Shown: positions 19,753 through 28,489 of the stretch, piece by piece
How the letters are laid out: each line of letters starts with the position of its first letter
Position numbering within the stretch: the stretch's first letter is position 1
DNA from: JBFIHF01 sp964411125
GTDB lineage: Bacteria > Myxococcota_A > Bradymonadia > Bradymonadales > Bradymonadaceae
Direction: 5' to 3'
Assembly (NCBI GenBank): GCA_964411125.1
Contig: CAYPJU010000042.1
Location: 1-51,614 of the forward strand
Length of the DNA stretch: 51,614 bases
The notes under the pieces: model-generated
The model's database searches: none
The model's input: only the letters and a program-made list of their open reading frames with translations
Told to the model about the DNA's origin: nothing
Position numbers and translations under genes: made by a program

Positions 19753-19836
19753 GGGGTCCCCCGAGTGGGCGCGAAGGCCGGTCGACCAGGCGCCGGGACT
19801 GTGCCCGCCCGTCCATCTACACCAAACTCTGACCGT

Positions 19837-21792
19837 TCAGTTCTTCGCGGTGGCGAGGTCCGCGGCGATCTCTGCGGCTTCCTTCGTCTGGATCGACAGT
19901 TCGTCGTCCTTCTTCTTTGCTTCGTCGTCCTCGTCGTCCTTCGAACCTTCCTTGAGGATTTCGGAGATCTTGATCTTCGTGTCGTTGGGGTCGCGTTTGG
20001 CGAGCTCGTCGGCGAGTTCCTTGAATTCCTTGCTCTTCGCGACGCGCGCCTTGCTGTTCGCTGCGAGCTTCGCGATCTCCGACTTCGCGACGGGATTCCA
20101 CTTCTTCGACTTGTTCGCCGCTGCGCTCGCGAACGCCTTCGTCGTCACCGCTTCCAGGGCGTATGGCTGATGCTTCTCGCCGATCTCGAGCGGAGCGAAG
20201 GGAGAGGGGACGACGATGTCCGAGGGGACGCCGATGCTCTGCGTCGATTTGCCGCCCGGCAGATAGAACAGGGAGGTCGTGACTTTCAGAAGGCCGAGCC
20301 CCGGCGGCAGTTGGGTGAGCTGCTGCACCGTGCCCTTGCCGTAGGTGTGGTCGTCGCCGACGATGACGGCGCGCCCGTAGTCCTGAAGTGTACCGGCGAG
20401 AATCTCACTCGCCGACGCGCTCACCTTCGACGTGAGGACGACGAGCGGACCTTCCCACTGCACGCCGGGGTCTCGGTCCGCCAGCACTTCGGCCTCGGCG
20501 CTCCCTCGACCTCCGACGCCGACGATGCCCCCGAGTTCGATGAAGAGCCCGGAGATCGTGACGGCGGTCTGGAGCGACCCACCACCGTTTCGCGACAGGT
20601 CGAGCACGACGGCATCGGCGTTCTTCGCCTTCGCCTCGGCGAGCAGCTTCTTCACGTCGGTCGCGCTATCGCGGGCGCCGGGGGTGTCGCCCTGGTAGAA
20701 CGACGGCAGGTCGATGACGGCGACCTTCACCTTCTGCTTTCCTCGCTTCAGCTCCTGCCAGTGCAGCTTCGCTGCGGACTCGGCCAGGTCGATCTTGTCC
20801 CGCTCGATCGTCAGCGTCATGCGGGTCGTCTCTTCCTCTTTGCGGAGCACGGTGAGACGGACCTTGGTCCCCTTCTCGCCGCGGATGAGTCGGACGACGT
20901 CGCGCAGCTGCATGTCGATCACGTCGACCGGCTCCCCCTTCGTCCCCTGCGCGACAGCGATGATCTGGTCTTTGGGCCGCAGCTTGCCGTGGCGGTCGGC
21001 GGCCCCGCCGGGCACCACCTCTTCCACGATCGTGAGGCCGTCGCGGCTCGACAAGACGGCGCCGATCCCCATCAGGGAGAGGCCCATCTGGATGCGGAAG
21101 TCCTCCATGTCGTCGGGCGAGAAATAGGTCGAGTGCGGGTCGAGCGCGTTGGCGTACGCGTTGAGAAATGTCCCGTAGAGGTCTTCCGACTTCTGCTCCG
21201 AGACGCGCTTGGTGAAGAGCTCATAGCGGTGAATCAACTTCTCCTTCGCCTCCTCGGGCTTCACGCCGCTGGCGAGGTAGTTCGCCATCTGGAAGTCGAT
21301 CAGAGCGCGCCGCAGCTCGGCCTGTTCCTTCGCGTTCTTTGGCCGGTCGCGCTTCTCCGGGTCGACATCGAGTTCGCGTTTCTCGTCGATCTTGAAGTCT
21401 TTCGCGGAGACGACTTTGCGGACGTGGTCCTCGAGCTCCTTCTGCCATTTGATCTGGTCTTTCTTGAGCGCCTCGAACTCTTTGCAGTCGCTCCCTCGGA
21501 GGGTTGCGATCATCTTCTCGAGTCGCTTTTCGAGCTGCGCGTACTCCTTCTCGGTCAGAAGGACCTCGGTCGGATCGATGCGCTCCGCGTAGAGTTTCGC
21601 GGTGCGCTTTTGCAGCGCCGCGGCGTCCGCGCCGGCGCCGATGTGGGCTCCTTTCAGGCCGTCGATGACGAGCGGCAGGGCGGGGCACGAAAGCGAGAGT
21701 TGGAAATCCTGAGCGGCGGCCGTCGACGGGGCGCCGACGAAGGAGAGCGCGGTGAGCGCGGCGACTGCCAGGAACTTCAACGATTTGAGCAT
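19837..21792 (-). CDS. prc: Periplasmic C-terminal (tail-specific) processing protease, Prc-like
   Basis: S41-family Ser/Lys protease that degrades or trims envelope proteins from their C-termini. 651 residues, as expected for Prc. Signal peptide MLKSLKFLAVAALTALSFVG, then a helical N-domain, a PDZ domain (about 235-320; LSSRDGLTIVEEVVPGG), and the protease core with AVVLDLSRNGGG. The Ser is in the SASASEI run (458-464) and the Lys is Lys486 in YGKGTVQ. A Lys/Asp/Glu-rich C-terminal domain of about 90 residues closes the protein. The start was moved to ATG 21792 because it opens the signal peptide and is preceded by GAGG. Stand-alone gene. Confidence 0.95.
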   Translation of the reverse strand: MLKSLKFLAVAALTALSFVGAPSTAAAQDFQLSLSCPALPLVIDGLKGAHIGAGADAAALQKRTAKLYAERIDPTEVLLTEKEYAQLEKRLEKMIATLRGSDCKEFEALKKDQIKWQKELEDHVRKVVSAKDFKIDEKRELDVDPEKRDRPKNAKEQAELRRALIDFQMANYLASGVKPEEAKEKLIHRYELFTKRVSEQKSEDLYGTFLNAYANALDPHSTYFSPDDMEDFRIQMGLSLMGIGAVLSSRDGLTIVEEVVPGGAADRHGKLRPKDQIIAVAQGTKGEPVDVIDMQLRDVVRLIRGEKGTKVRLTVLRKEEETTRMTLTIERDKIDLAESAAKLHWQELKRGKQKVKVAVIDLPSFYQGDTPGARDSATDVKKLLAEAKAKNADAVVLDLSRNGGGSLQTAVTISGLFIELGGIVGVGGRGSAEAEVLADRDPGVQWEGPLVVLTSKVSASASEILAGTLQDYGRAVIVGDDHTYGKGTVQQLTQLPPGLGLLKVTTSLFYLPGGKSTQSIGVPSDIVVPSPFAPLEIGEKHQPYALEAVTTKAFASAAANKSKKWNPVAKSEIAKLAANSKARVAKSKEFKELADELAKRDPNDTKIKISEILKEGSKDDEDDEAKKKDDELSIQTKEAAEIAADLATAKN

Positions 21793-21931
21793 GAGGGACC
21801 TCGATTCGGCGGGAAGCGGAACGCTCCAGCTCGGATGTAACGGTCGAGACCGTACCAACTATGCCCGATTGCCCCAAGGAAACCGCCCCCCTTTCATGAA
21901 AAGGAGCCGCATCTCAGGAGGTTCGGGAGGA

Positions 21932-23569
21932 TCAGAAATTCCAGCCCGATCCGTGGAGCTCCTCGAGCCCCGGCGTCCCCGGCGGGTTCGCGAGGAGCTT
22001 GAGATCGGGGTGCTGCCCCATCACGTAGTTGAGCGCCCAATCGTTGCGGAAGAGCACGATCGGCAGCTCGTCCTTGTCGATCAGGACCTTGAGGTAATCG
22101 GCGCGGTCGAACGCCGCCTGGTCGAACTCCCCTTCCACCCAGCGGGCATACTTGAAGTTGAGCGGCCGCAGGGCGACGTTCACGTGGTACTCGTTCTCCA
22201 GACGAAACTTCAGCACCTCGAACTGCAGCATGCCGACCGCGCCGATCACGGCGTCTTTGTCGCCGAGGTAGGGCTGCCGGAAGACCTGCACCGCGCCTTC
22301 CTGCGCGAGCTGGTCGAGCCCTTTCGTCAACTGCTTGCGCTTGAGGGCATCCTTGATCTCGACGATCGCGAAATGCTCCGGCGAGAATCGTGGGATGTCG
22401 ACGTGCCCGACGTTTTTCTTGGTCGAGACGGTGTCCCCGATCCGGAACGTCCCGGCGTCGTAGAGGCCGATGATGTCGCCGGGCCACGCCTCCTCGAGCT
22501 TCTGGCGTTCGTCGGCCATGAACTGCTGCGGATGCGCGAGCTTGATCTGTCGATCCTCGCGAACCAGCGTCGCGTGCATGTCCGTCTCGTAACGACCCGA
22601 CATGATGCGGACGAATGCCAGTCGGTCGCGATGGGCGGGGTTCATGTTCGCCTGAATCTTGAAGACGAACCCGGAAAACTCCGGCTCGTCGGGCGGGACG
22701 TGTGGATCCTGAACTTCGGCCGGGGAGGGCGCCATGTCGACGAACGCGTCGAGGAACGGTTCGATCCCGAAGTTCGTCATCGCCGAGCCGAAGAACATCG
22801 GCGTCAGCTCGCCGTTTCGGACCATCTCGAGGTCGAACTCGTCGCCGGCGATCTCCAGCAGCTCGAGCTCTTCGATGAGCTGGTCGTAGCGCTGCTTGCC
22901 GAGCTTGTCCTTGATGCGAACGTCGTCGAGCTCGAGCTCCTCGACCGCGACGATCGACTCGCCATGCGTCCCCTCCGAGTCGAAGCGCAGCACCTTCTTC
23001 GAGGCGCGGTCGTAGACGCCGACGAAGGCGCGGCCCATGCCGACCGGCCAGTTGATCGGGTAGGCGCGGATGCCCAGCAAGTTCTCGATCTCCTCCATCA
23101 GCTCGAGCGGGTTACGCCCCTCGCGGTCGAGCTTGTTGACGAATGTGAAGATCGGCAGATGCCGCATCCGGCAGACCTTGAAGAGCTTCTCGGTCTGCGG
23201 CTCGACCCCCTTGGCGACGTCGATGAGCATCACCGCGCTGTCGGCGGCGGCGAGCGTCCGGTAGGTGTCCTCGGAGAAGTCGGCGTGGCCCGGCGTGTCG
23301 AGCAGGTTGACCGCGTAGTCGTGGTAGCGGAACTGCAGCACGGACGACGTGATCGAGATGCCGCGCTGCTGCTCGAGCTCCATCCAGTCCGAGATCGCGT
23401 GCTTTGCCGCGCGGCGCGCTTTGACGCTACCGGCGAGGTGGATCGCCCCGCCGTACAAGAGCAGCTTCTCGGTGAGGGTCGTCTTGCCGGCGTCGGGGTG
23501 GGAGATGATCGCGAACGTCCTGCGACGGGCGATCTCACGCTTGAGCTGTTTGGGGCTTGGTACGGACAT
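21932..23569 (-). CDS. prfC: Peptide chain release factor 3
   Basis: Translational GTPase that recycles RF1 and RF2 from the ribosome after termination. 545 residues. GTPase motifs are SHPDAGKTT (23-31), DTPGHADF and NKLDREG. The RF3-specific segment HAISDWMELEQQRGISITSS separates it from EF-G, and the C-terminal RF3 domain follows. The ATG lacks a clear Shine-Dalgarno. Upstream on the same strand lies the FHA coiled-coil gene, 64 bases away. Confidence 0.97.
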   Translation of the reverse strand: MSVPSPKQLKREIARRRTFAIISHPDAGKTTLTEKLLLYGGAIHLAGSVKARRAAKHAISDWMELEQQRGISITSSVLQFRYHDYAVNLLDTPGHADFSEDTYRTLAAADSAVMLIDVAKGVEPQTEKLFKVCRMRHLPIFTFVNKLDREGRNPLELMEEIENLLGIRAYPINWPVGMGRAFVGVYDRASKKVLRFDSEGTHGESIVAVEELELDDVRIKDKLGKQRYDQLIEELELLEIAGDEFDLEMVRNGELTPMFFGSAMTNFGIEPFLDAFVDMAPSPAEVQDPHVPPDEPEFSGFVFKIQANMNPAHRDRLAFVRIMSGRYETDMHATLVREDRQIKLAHPQQFMADERQKLEEAWPGDIIGLYDAGTFRIGDTVSTKKNVGHVDIPRFSPEHFAIVEIKDALKRKQLTKGLDQLAQEGAVQVFRQPYLGDKDAVIGAVGMLQFEVLKFRLENEYHVNVALRPLNFKYARWVEGEFDQAAFDRADYLKVLIDKDELPIVLFRNDWALNYVMGQHPDLKLLANPPGTPGLEELHGSGWNF

Positions 23570-23633
23570 ATCGAAGATGTTGTGGTGGGCCGAGTGGAGC
23601 TGTGGCCGATTGGGACGGGTGGCGACGCGGACG

Positions 23634-25799
23634 CTATTCGTCGGGCGCCGTCATCTCGAGCAGCTGCTCTAGCACGGATTTGGGGTCCGTGTCCCGGATC
23701 GCCGACTGAAGCCGGACGCGGTCGACCGTCCCGAGGGGGTCGAGGTTGGTTCGCGCGATCGCGTCGACGATGCGGTCGAGCTCGACCAGGTGCTCGTGGA
23801 GCGTCGCCATCATCTGCGCGCCGACGCCGCCGGCGGCCTCGTTCGCTTCGTTTTCGGCCCGCAGCGCCGCGTTCTGCTTGGTGAGTTCGGTCACCTCGGC
23901 GGCGAGCCGGTCGATCTCGTCGGAGCGCTTTCGGTCGTCCTCGCCGTGCCGCTCCTTCTCCATTTCCAGGCGTCGCTTGAGACCCTCGACCTCGTTCTTG
24001 AGGTCTTCGACGGACCCGGCAGCTTCGAGCTCGGCGAGCCTCGTCGTCGCCTGATCGCGCTCGGTGCGGGCCGCCTCGAGGTCGCCGGCGAGCTTCTCGA
24101 TCTCGCCTTCGAACTCGGCGAGCTTCGCCTGGCTCTGTTCGTTGGCCCCGCGAAGCTCGTGGTGAGCCTGGGTGGTGTCTTCGAGCTCTTCCTGCAGCTC
24201 CTGATTGCGGCGTTCGAACTCCTCGACGAGCCGTCGGTGCCGTTCGAGCTCGCGGCGCAGCGCCTCGGCCTCCTCTTTGGCCCGTTGGCTGTCGGCGCGG
24301 TTTGCTTCCTCGGCCTCACGCCGCGCCTCGCGGAGCTCGCCGGTGACGCGTTCGACCTCGCCCTCGAGGGTTGCGATGTCGCGCAGATGCCCTTCCACAG
24401 CGGCCTGTAGTGTCGCGATCTCTTGGCTACCGGCGGCGGTGCTGTCGACGTCGATGCGGAGCGCCTCCACTTCGGCGCGCAGTTGGTCGGCGCTCTGCTG
24501 GGCGAGGTCGGCGTCGGCCTCGAGCTGTTCGATCTCGGCGCGGGCGTCGAGGAGCTGGTCCCGAGCCTGTCGGTGCTCGTTCCGCAACCTCGAGATCTCC
24601 GCCTCGAGCTCGGACGTCCGTGCCTTTTCCTCGCTCGCCGTCTCTTCGCCGCGTTGGCGCGCCGCTCGCGCTTCGGCTCGCGCCTCGTCCGCCTCGTGCT
24701 GCAGGCGCGGAACTTCGGCGCGCATGTGTTCGAGTTCGCTCTCGGCGTTGGAGAGGGCCTCCCGGAGCTGTTCGAGCTCTGCAGGCGACGCGGCCCTGGC
24801 GGTCGACGCCGACTGCATGTCGCGAAGATCTTCGAGCTGTTCGCGCAGGTCGGCGACCTCGTCGTTGAGCGCGTCGATCTCCACTTTCTGTCGTTCGGCG
24901 AGCTCCGCGTAGGAGTCGCGCTCGTCGGTCAGGCGCCGGACCGTCTCGTCGTCTTGCGGCGGTCTCGGCGGTGGGGGCGAGCTGTCGCGGGCGTGGGAAA
25001 TGACGTCCGCGACGTCGCCGGGAGGAGCACGATCGAACGTCGCGTTGCCGTCGAGGTCGTCGTTGTCACCGGTCGGACCGCCGAAGGGGGAGTTGCCGAA
25101 CGGCGAGCCGACCCCGACGCCGGGCGTTGCACCGGTCTGGGCCTCGGAGGAGAAGTCGCCCGACTGCCACCCCGGCTGGTTGGCGGGCTGGCTCGGCTTG
25201 CCCCCGAAGCTCGGCGGTGGCGGGGGCTGGGAGTTCGATCCTCCGAAGCCTCCGCTGCCAAAGGGACTGCCTCCCTGCGGAGCGTGTTCCTGCTGGTGCG
25301 ACTGGCCGAAGCCTCCGCCGAACCCGCCGTTCGGCTGATTCGGCGGCTGCTGCTGACCGAGGCCACCGCCGTGTTGGCTCGAAAACTGGCCGCCACCAGG
25401 GTGCATCCCTCCCATCTGGACCGGGGCACCCTGACCGGCTCCCGCGCCTACCTCGTCGTAGAAACGGAGGACGAAATCGCCGCACCACACCTCGTCGTCG
25501 TGCGCCAGGACTTCCCGTCCGAGGACCGGCTTCCGGTCCCCGTCGATCATGATGTAGGTGCCGTTGGAGCTGTTCAGGTCGATGATCTCGAACTGGCCGT
25601 TCGAGAATCGGAACTCGGCGTGCTGGCGCGAGACCGACTTGCGGTTCGACCGGATCGTGCACTCGGTGGCGCGGCCAATGGAGACGACCGGCTGGTCCGA
25701 TCCGATCGTGACCGTCGACTCGTTCCCCGACATGTCCGTAAAGACGATTCGTGCCAAAGCGGCGTGATCCTGTAAAAACGGCGGTGTAGGTCTCTCCAC
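23634..25799 (-). CDS. FHA-domain long coiled-coil protein
   Basis: 721 residues, cytoplasmic. An FHA domain at about 15-105 has SIGRATECTI, SVSRQHAEF and LNSSNGTYI, the phosphothreonine-binding loop residues. A Gly/Gln/Pro/Ser-rich low-complexity linker covers about 115-285. From about 285 to 690 there is nearly unbroken coiled coil rich in Glu, Ala, Arg and Leu. The short C-terminal helix region has LVELDRIVDAIARTNLDPLG. This layout suggests a phospho-dependent scaffold that could read marks made by the Hanks kinases in this window; that link is inference. The start is uncertain: GTG 25799 is given, but a TTG at 25757 would still include the FHA fold. Confidence 0.88.
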   Translation of the reverse strand: MERPTPPFLQDHAALARIVFTDMSGNESTVTIGSDQPVVSIGRATECTIRSNRKSVSRQHAEFRFSNGQFEIIDLNSSNGTYIMIDGDRKPVLGREVLAHDDEVWCGDFVLRFYDEVGAGAGQGAPVQMGGMHPGGGQFSSQHGGGLGQQQPPNQPNGGFGGGFGQSHQQEHAPQGGSPFGSGGFGGSNSQPPPPPSFGGKPSQPANQPGWQSGDFSSEAQTGATPGVGVGSPFGNSPFGGPTGDNDDLDGNATFDRAPPGDVADVISHARDSSPPPPRPPQDDETVRRLTDERDSYAELAERQKVEIDALNDEVADLREQLEDLRDMQSASTARAASPAELEQLREALSNAESELEHMRAEVPRLQHEADEARAEARAARQRGEETASEEKARTSELEAEISRLRNEHRQARDQLLDARAEIEQLEADADLAQQSADQLRAEVEALRIDVDSTAAGSQEIATLQAAVEGHLRDIATLEGEVERVTGELREARREAEEANRADSQRAKEEAEALRRELERHRRLVEEFERRNQELQEELEDTTQAHHELRGANEQSQAKLAEFEGEIEKLAGDLEAARTERDQATTRLAELEAAGSVEDLKNEVEGLKRRLEMEKERHGEDDRKRSDEIDRLAAEVTELTKQNAALRAENEANEAAGGVGAQMMATLHEHLVELDRIVDAIARTNLDPLGTVDRVRLQSAIRDTDPKSVLEQLLEMTAPDE

Positions 25800-25858
25800 C
25801 GAAGTGTGGACCGAAACACCGCCGTCGTCAATTTGGCCCGTGGAAGTCGGGCTCTGGA

Positions 25859-26533
25859 TCAGGCCGTCTTCTTCATTTTCTCACGTCGCACCGACTTGCG
25901 GGTACGGTTCGTCGATTCGTGCAGGAACGGTTCCTTGTTGCGGATGATCCCGCGCTCGTATGCGAGGTCGACGAGCGACTTACGCATCAGCTTTCGGCCT
26001 CGGAACAGACGGCTCATCACCGTGCCGACCGGGCAGTCGAGGATGTGGGCGATCTCCTTGTAGGAGAAGTCGTTCAGGTCCGCGAGGACCACGACCATCC
26101 GGAACTCCTCGGGGAGCGCCTCGAGCGCGTCCTTGATGTCCGAGCTGAACGTTCGGTGCATCGCCTTGCGTTCCGGGTCGTTGTAGAACCGCGCCGCCTC
26201 CACGTTGTGGAAGTTCTGACGCACCGGACGAAGGTCGTCCGCACCCAGAATCTCCCGCTCCTTCTTCTTACGACGGAAACGGTTGATGAAGGTGTTGGTC
26301 AGAATCGTGAACAGCCAGGCACGACAGTTCGTACCCTGCTCGAACCGGTGAAAGTTCGTGAAGGCCTTGAGGAAGGTCTCCTGGACCAGATCCTCGGCAT
26401 CTTTCTCGTTTTTCGTATATCGAAGGGCAGTCGCGTAGAGCTCGTCGAGGTAAATGAGCGCGGTCTGCTCGAAGTTCGCGAGATCTGGCTGTTCCGACTG
26501 CTCGGCTTTGTTATGTTCGTTGAGTCGTAGCAT
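25859..26533 (-). CDS. ECF-subfamily RNA polymerase sigma factor
   Basis: 224 residues. Region 2 has EQTALIYLDELYATALRYT and AEDLVQETFLKAF; the linker has RAWLFTILTNTFINRF, characteristic of SigR/SigH-like ECF factors. Region 4 has LPEEFRMVVVLADLNDFSY and EIAHILDCPVGTVMSRLFRG, a helix-turn-helix that reads the -35 box. A basic C-terminal extension (RTRKSVRREKMKKTA) follows. A strong GGAGGAGA Shine-Dalgarno precedes the ATG. No anti-sigma gene lies on either side, so control must come from elsewhere, from expression level, or from the tail. Confidence 0.95.
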   Translation of the reverse strand: MLRLNEHNKAEQSEQPDLANFEQTALIYLDELYATALRYTKNEKDAEDLVQETFLKAFTNFHRFEQGTNCRAWLFTILTNTFINRFRRKKKEREILGADDLRPVRQNFHNVEAARFYNDPERKAMHRTFSSDIKDALEALPEEFRMVVVLADLNDFSYKEIAHILDCPVGTVMSRLFRGRKLMRKSLVDLAYERGIIRNKEPFLHESTNRTRKSVRREKMKKTA

Positions 26534-26903
26534 TGCTGCTCTCCTCCAGGGCGAGGCCCTGATTCATTCGCATTGTCGGGGACGGTTGTCCCACTCATCC
26601 ATTAGAAGCGCTTCAATCCAAAAAGTCTCATTCATTACAACGCGTTATTGGCTACTTTTGTGTGCCGACGCGTTCCATGCGCTTCCTTTAGAGCTTAACC
26701 GCGAGATCCCGCCCTTCAACCCTGCCGGTCGATAGGCCCGATCCCCCAAAGTCAAGACGGAGAGCCACGATCCGGGGGGTCGGGCCCCTCCGATGGGAGG
26801 AGGCCGCGCGCTGCATGACGGGGAATGACGGGGAAAACGTTGCTTTTCGTTCAAAGATCTGGTTGAAATTAGGGGTGTCTAATTCTTTAGTGAGGTGAGG
26901 CTC
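26534..26903. other. Divergent intergenic region between the sigma factor and an ICMT-like gene
   Basis: 370 bases, AT-richer near 26590-26660 than the flanks. It holds a perfect ten-base palindrome GAAGCGCTTC (26605-26614), about 70 bases upstream of the sigma ATG, and a tandem ten-base repeat ATGACGGGGA at 26815-26834. On the minus strand TTGTAA and ATTGAA lie 17 bases apart near 26615-26640, a weak promoter candidate. No gene or RNA structure stands out. Confidence 0.4.
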
Positions 26904-27497
26904 ATGAGCGTGGATCTCGTAGTTCGTGGTGGTATTGCGGTGGTGATGGTCGCGATGATCGGTGTTTCGGGACATTACCGTCGTCGGGCGGCGGCCTTCG
27001 ACGGCAGCGCGCGTCGGTCGGACGAGCCGACGTCGACGAAGCTCCTGCGCCTGATCGTGGCCCTGCCGGGATTCGCGGTCTTCCTCGCTGCGCTGCTCGC
27101 CCCGGGGTGGGTGACGTGGTCGACGTTCGCGGCTCCGACCGCAGTCCGGTTCGCCGGTCTCGGCGTCGCGGCGCTCGGCGTGCCGCTCGCGGCGTGGCTC
27201 TTCCCGCATCTGGGGCACAACGTGACGGCGACGACGCTGACGAAGGAGCGGCACACGCTGGTCACGACGGGGCCCTATCGCTGGGTTCGACATCCGCTCT
27301 ACGTCGCCGGGTTGCTCTTCTTCGTCGGGGCCGGTGCCGCGCTCGCCAACTGGTTCGTCCTCGGGTTCGCCGCCGCGTTCGTGTTGGTCTGGACCTCGGT
27401 CGTGATCCCGCGGGAAGAAGAAGCGCTGCGGACGCGTTTCGGCGACGAGTACGAGGAGTACCGTCGTCGCACGGGCGCCCTGTTTCCCCGCCTCTGA
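26904..27497 (+). CDS. Isoprenylcysteine carboxyl methyltransferase-like membrane methyltransferase
   Basis: 197-residue polytopic membrane protein with about four to five hydrophobic helices. The C-terminal signature GPYRWVRHPLYVAGLLFF, then EEEALRTRFGDEYEEYRRR, is diagnostic of the ICMT/PEMT-type SAM-dependent methyltransferase family. Bacterial substrates (small molecules, phospholipid or prenyl-like) are mostly unknown. ATG 26904 was chosen over GTG 26895 because GAGGTGAGG lies just before it. Single gene transcribed away from the sigma factor gene. Confidence 0.88.
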   Translation: MSVDLVVRGGIAVVMVAMIGVSGHYRRRAAAFDGSARRSDEPTSTKLLRLIVALPGFAVFLAALLAPGWVTWSTFAAPTAVRFAGLGVAALGVPLAAWLFPHLGHNVTATTLTKERHTLVTTGPYRWVRHPLYVAGLLFFVGAGAALANWFVLGFAAAFVLVWTSVVIPREEEALRTRFGDEYEEYRRRTGALFPRL

Positions 27498-27630
27498 CGA
27501 CTCGGTTCCATTCTCCCGCTCGCTGTTCGCCGGTTGCTGCCCGGGTAGAACCTCGCTATAGCGACGTTCGCGGAACTTTGACGGCTCCCCGGGGTCTATC
27601 CCTTCGAGGCGACCCGGTGACCAAGACGGA

Positions 27631-28476
27631 ATGACTGACGTGACAAGACCCGCCAGCGACAATACGGACCCCGAGCTCATCGCCCTCGCCGGAACCGGCG
27701 AGCGCCCCTCGTTGCTGCGTCCGATCCTGATGATCGCGGTGATCGTGCTCGGGTTCTGGATCATCTCCGATTGGCAGACTGAGCTCGAATACTTCCTGAG
27801 CGACTCGACACCGATCGAGCTCGGCGAGGGGACGGACTTCGCGACGGACCCCGACGATCCGGACGCCGCGCCGGACCTGCCGCACAACCGTTACGTATCG
27901 ATCCGCGGGATTCCGACGCAGCGGAGCCAGTCGGCGCGCTACCGTTTCTTCCGGATCGTCGGCGCGCCGATTTTCGTCGAACAGGAGCGCGACGATTACA
28001 TCGAAGATCCGCTCGAGCGGGAGCTCGCCGGCAACAAGGGCGACGTCGATCGCACGTACTACGAGGGCGCCGGGCGGATCGTGAAGTTCTCCGAGATCCC
28101 GGGGCGGTACCAGGGGCTGCGTCAGTACTACCGGACGCGCTACAACCAGGCTTTCTGCGAGGAGCTGACCCCGGTGCAGATCGAAGAGATCGAGGCCCGA
28201 AAGCGGGACGCGATCCGGGCGCAGTGGCGCGCCGAGTGGGAAGAGGCGACCGCCGAAGAGCGCGAGCGCGCGAAGATGGAGGCGGAGCCCTCCGACGAGC
28301 AGATGAAGATGCTGCTCGCCGCCGACCCGCCGTGCGTCGAAGCGTGGCTGATTCAGGACGGCACGAGCCCTCGCGACCACTGGTGGTACCTCGCCGCGTC
28401 GCTGATGTTCGCGGTCTTCATGGTCGTCAACGTCGTGATGCTCGGCAAGTGGATCCGGGCGTTCGCCCGCTCCTGA
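27631..28476 (+). CDS. Two-helix membrane protein of unknown function
   Basis: 281 residues, not recognised. The N-terminal cytoplasmic stretch is followed by a helix at about 30-46 (PILMIAVIVLGFWIISDW). A periplasmic domain of about 200 residues follows, containing RYVSIRG-like beta segments and a charged Glu/Arg/Ala helix (EEIEARKRDAIRAQWRAEW). A second helix near the end (WYLAASLMFAVFMVVNVVML) returns to the cytoplasm. Two Cys (CEEL and PPCVEAW) may be paired in the periplasm. The stop lies 13 bases from the convergent stop of the pseudokinase gene. Confidence 0.8.
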   Translation: MTDVTRPASDNTDPELIALAGTGERPSLLRPILMIAVIVLGFWIISDWQTELEYFLSDSTPIELGEGTDFATDPDDPDAAPDLPHNRYVSIRGIPTQRSQSARYRFFRIVGAPIFVEQERDDYIEDPLERELAGNKGDVDRTYYEGAGRIVKFSEIPGRYQGLRQYYRTRYNQAFCEELTPVQIEEIEARKRDAIRAQWRAEWEEATAEERERAKMEAEPSDEQMKMLLAADPPCVEAWLIQDGTSPRDHWWYLAASLMFAVFMVVNVVMLGKWIRAFARS

Positions 28477-28489
28477 CAAAGAGATCAGG

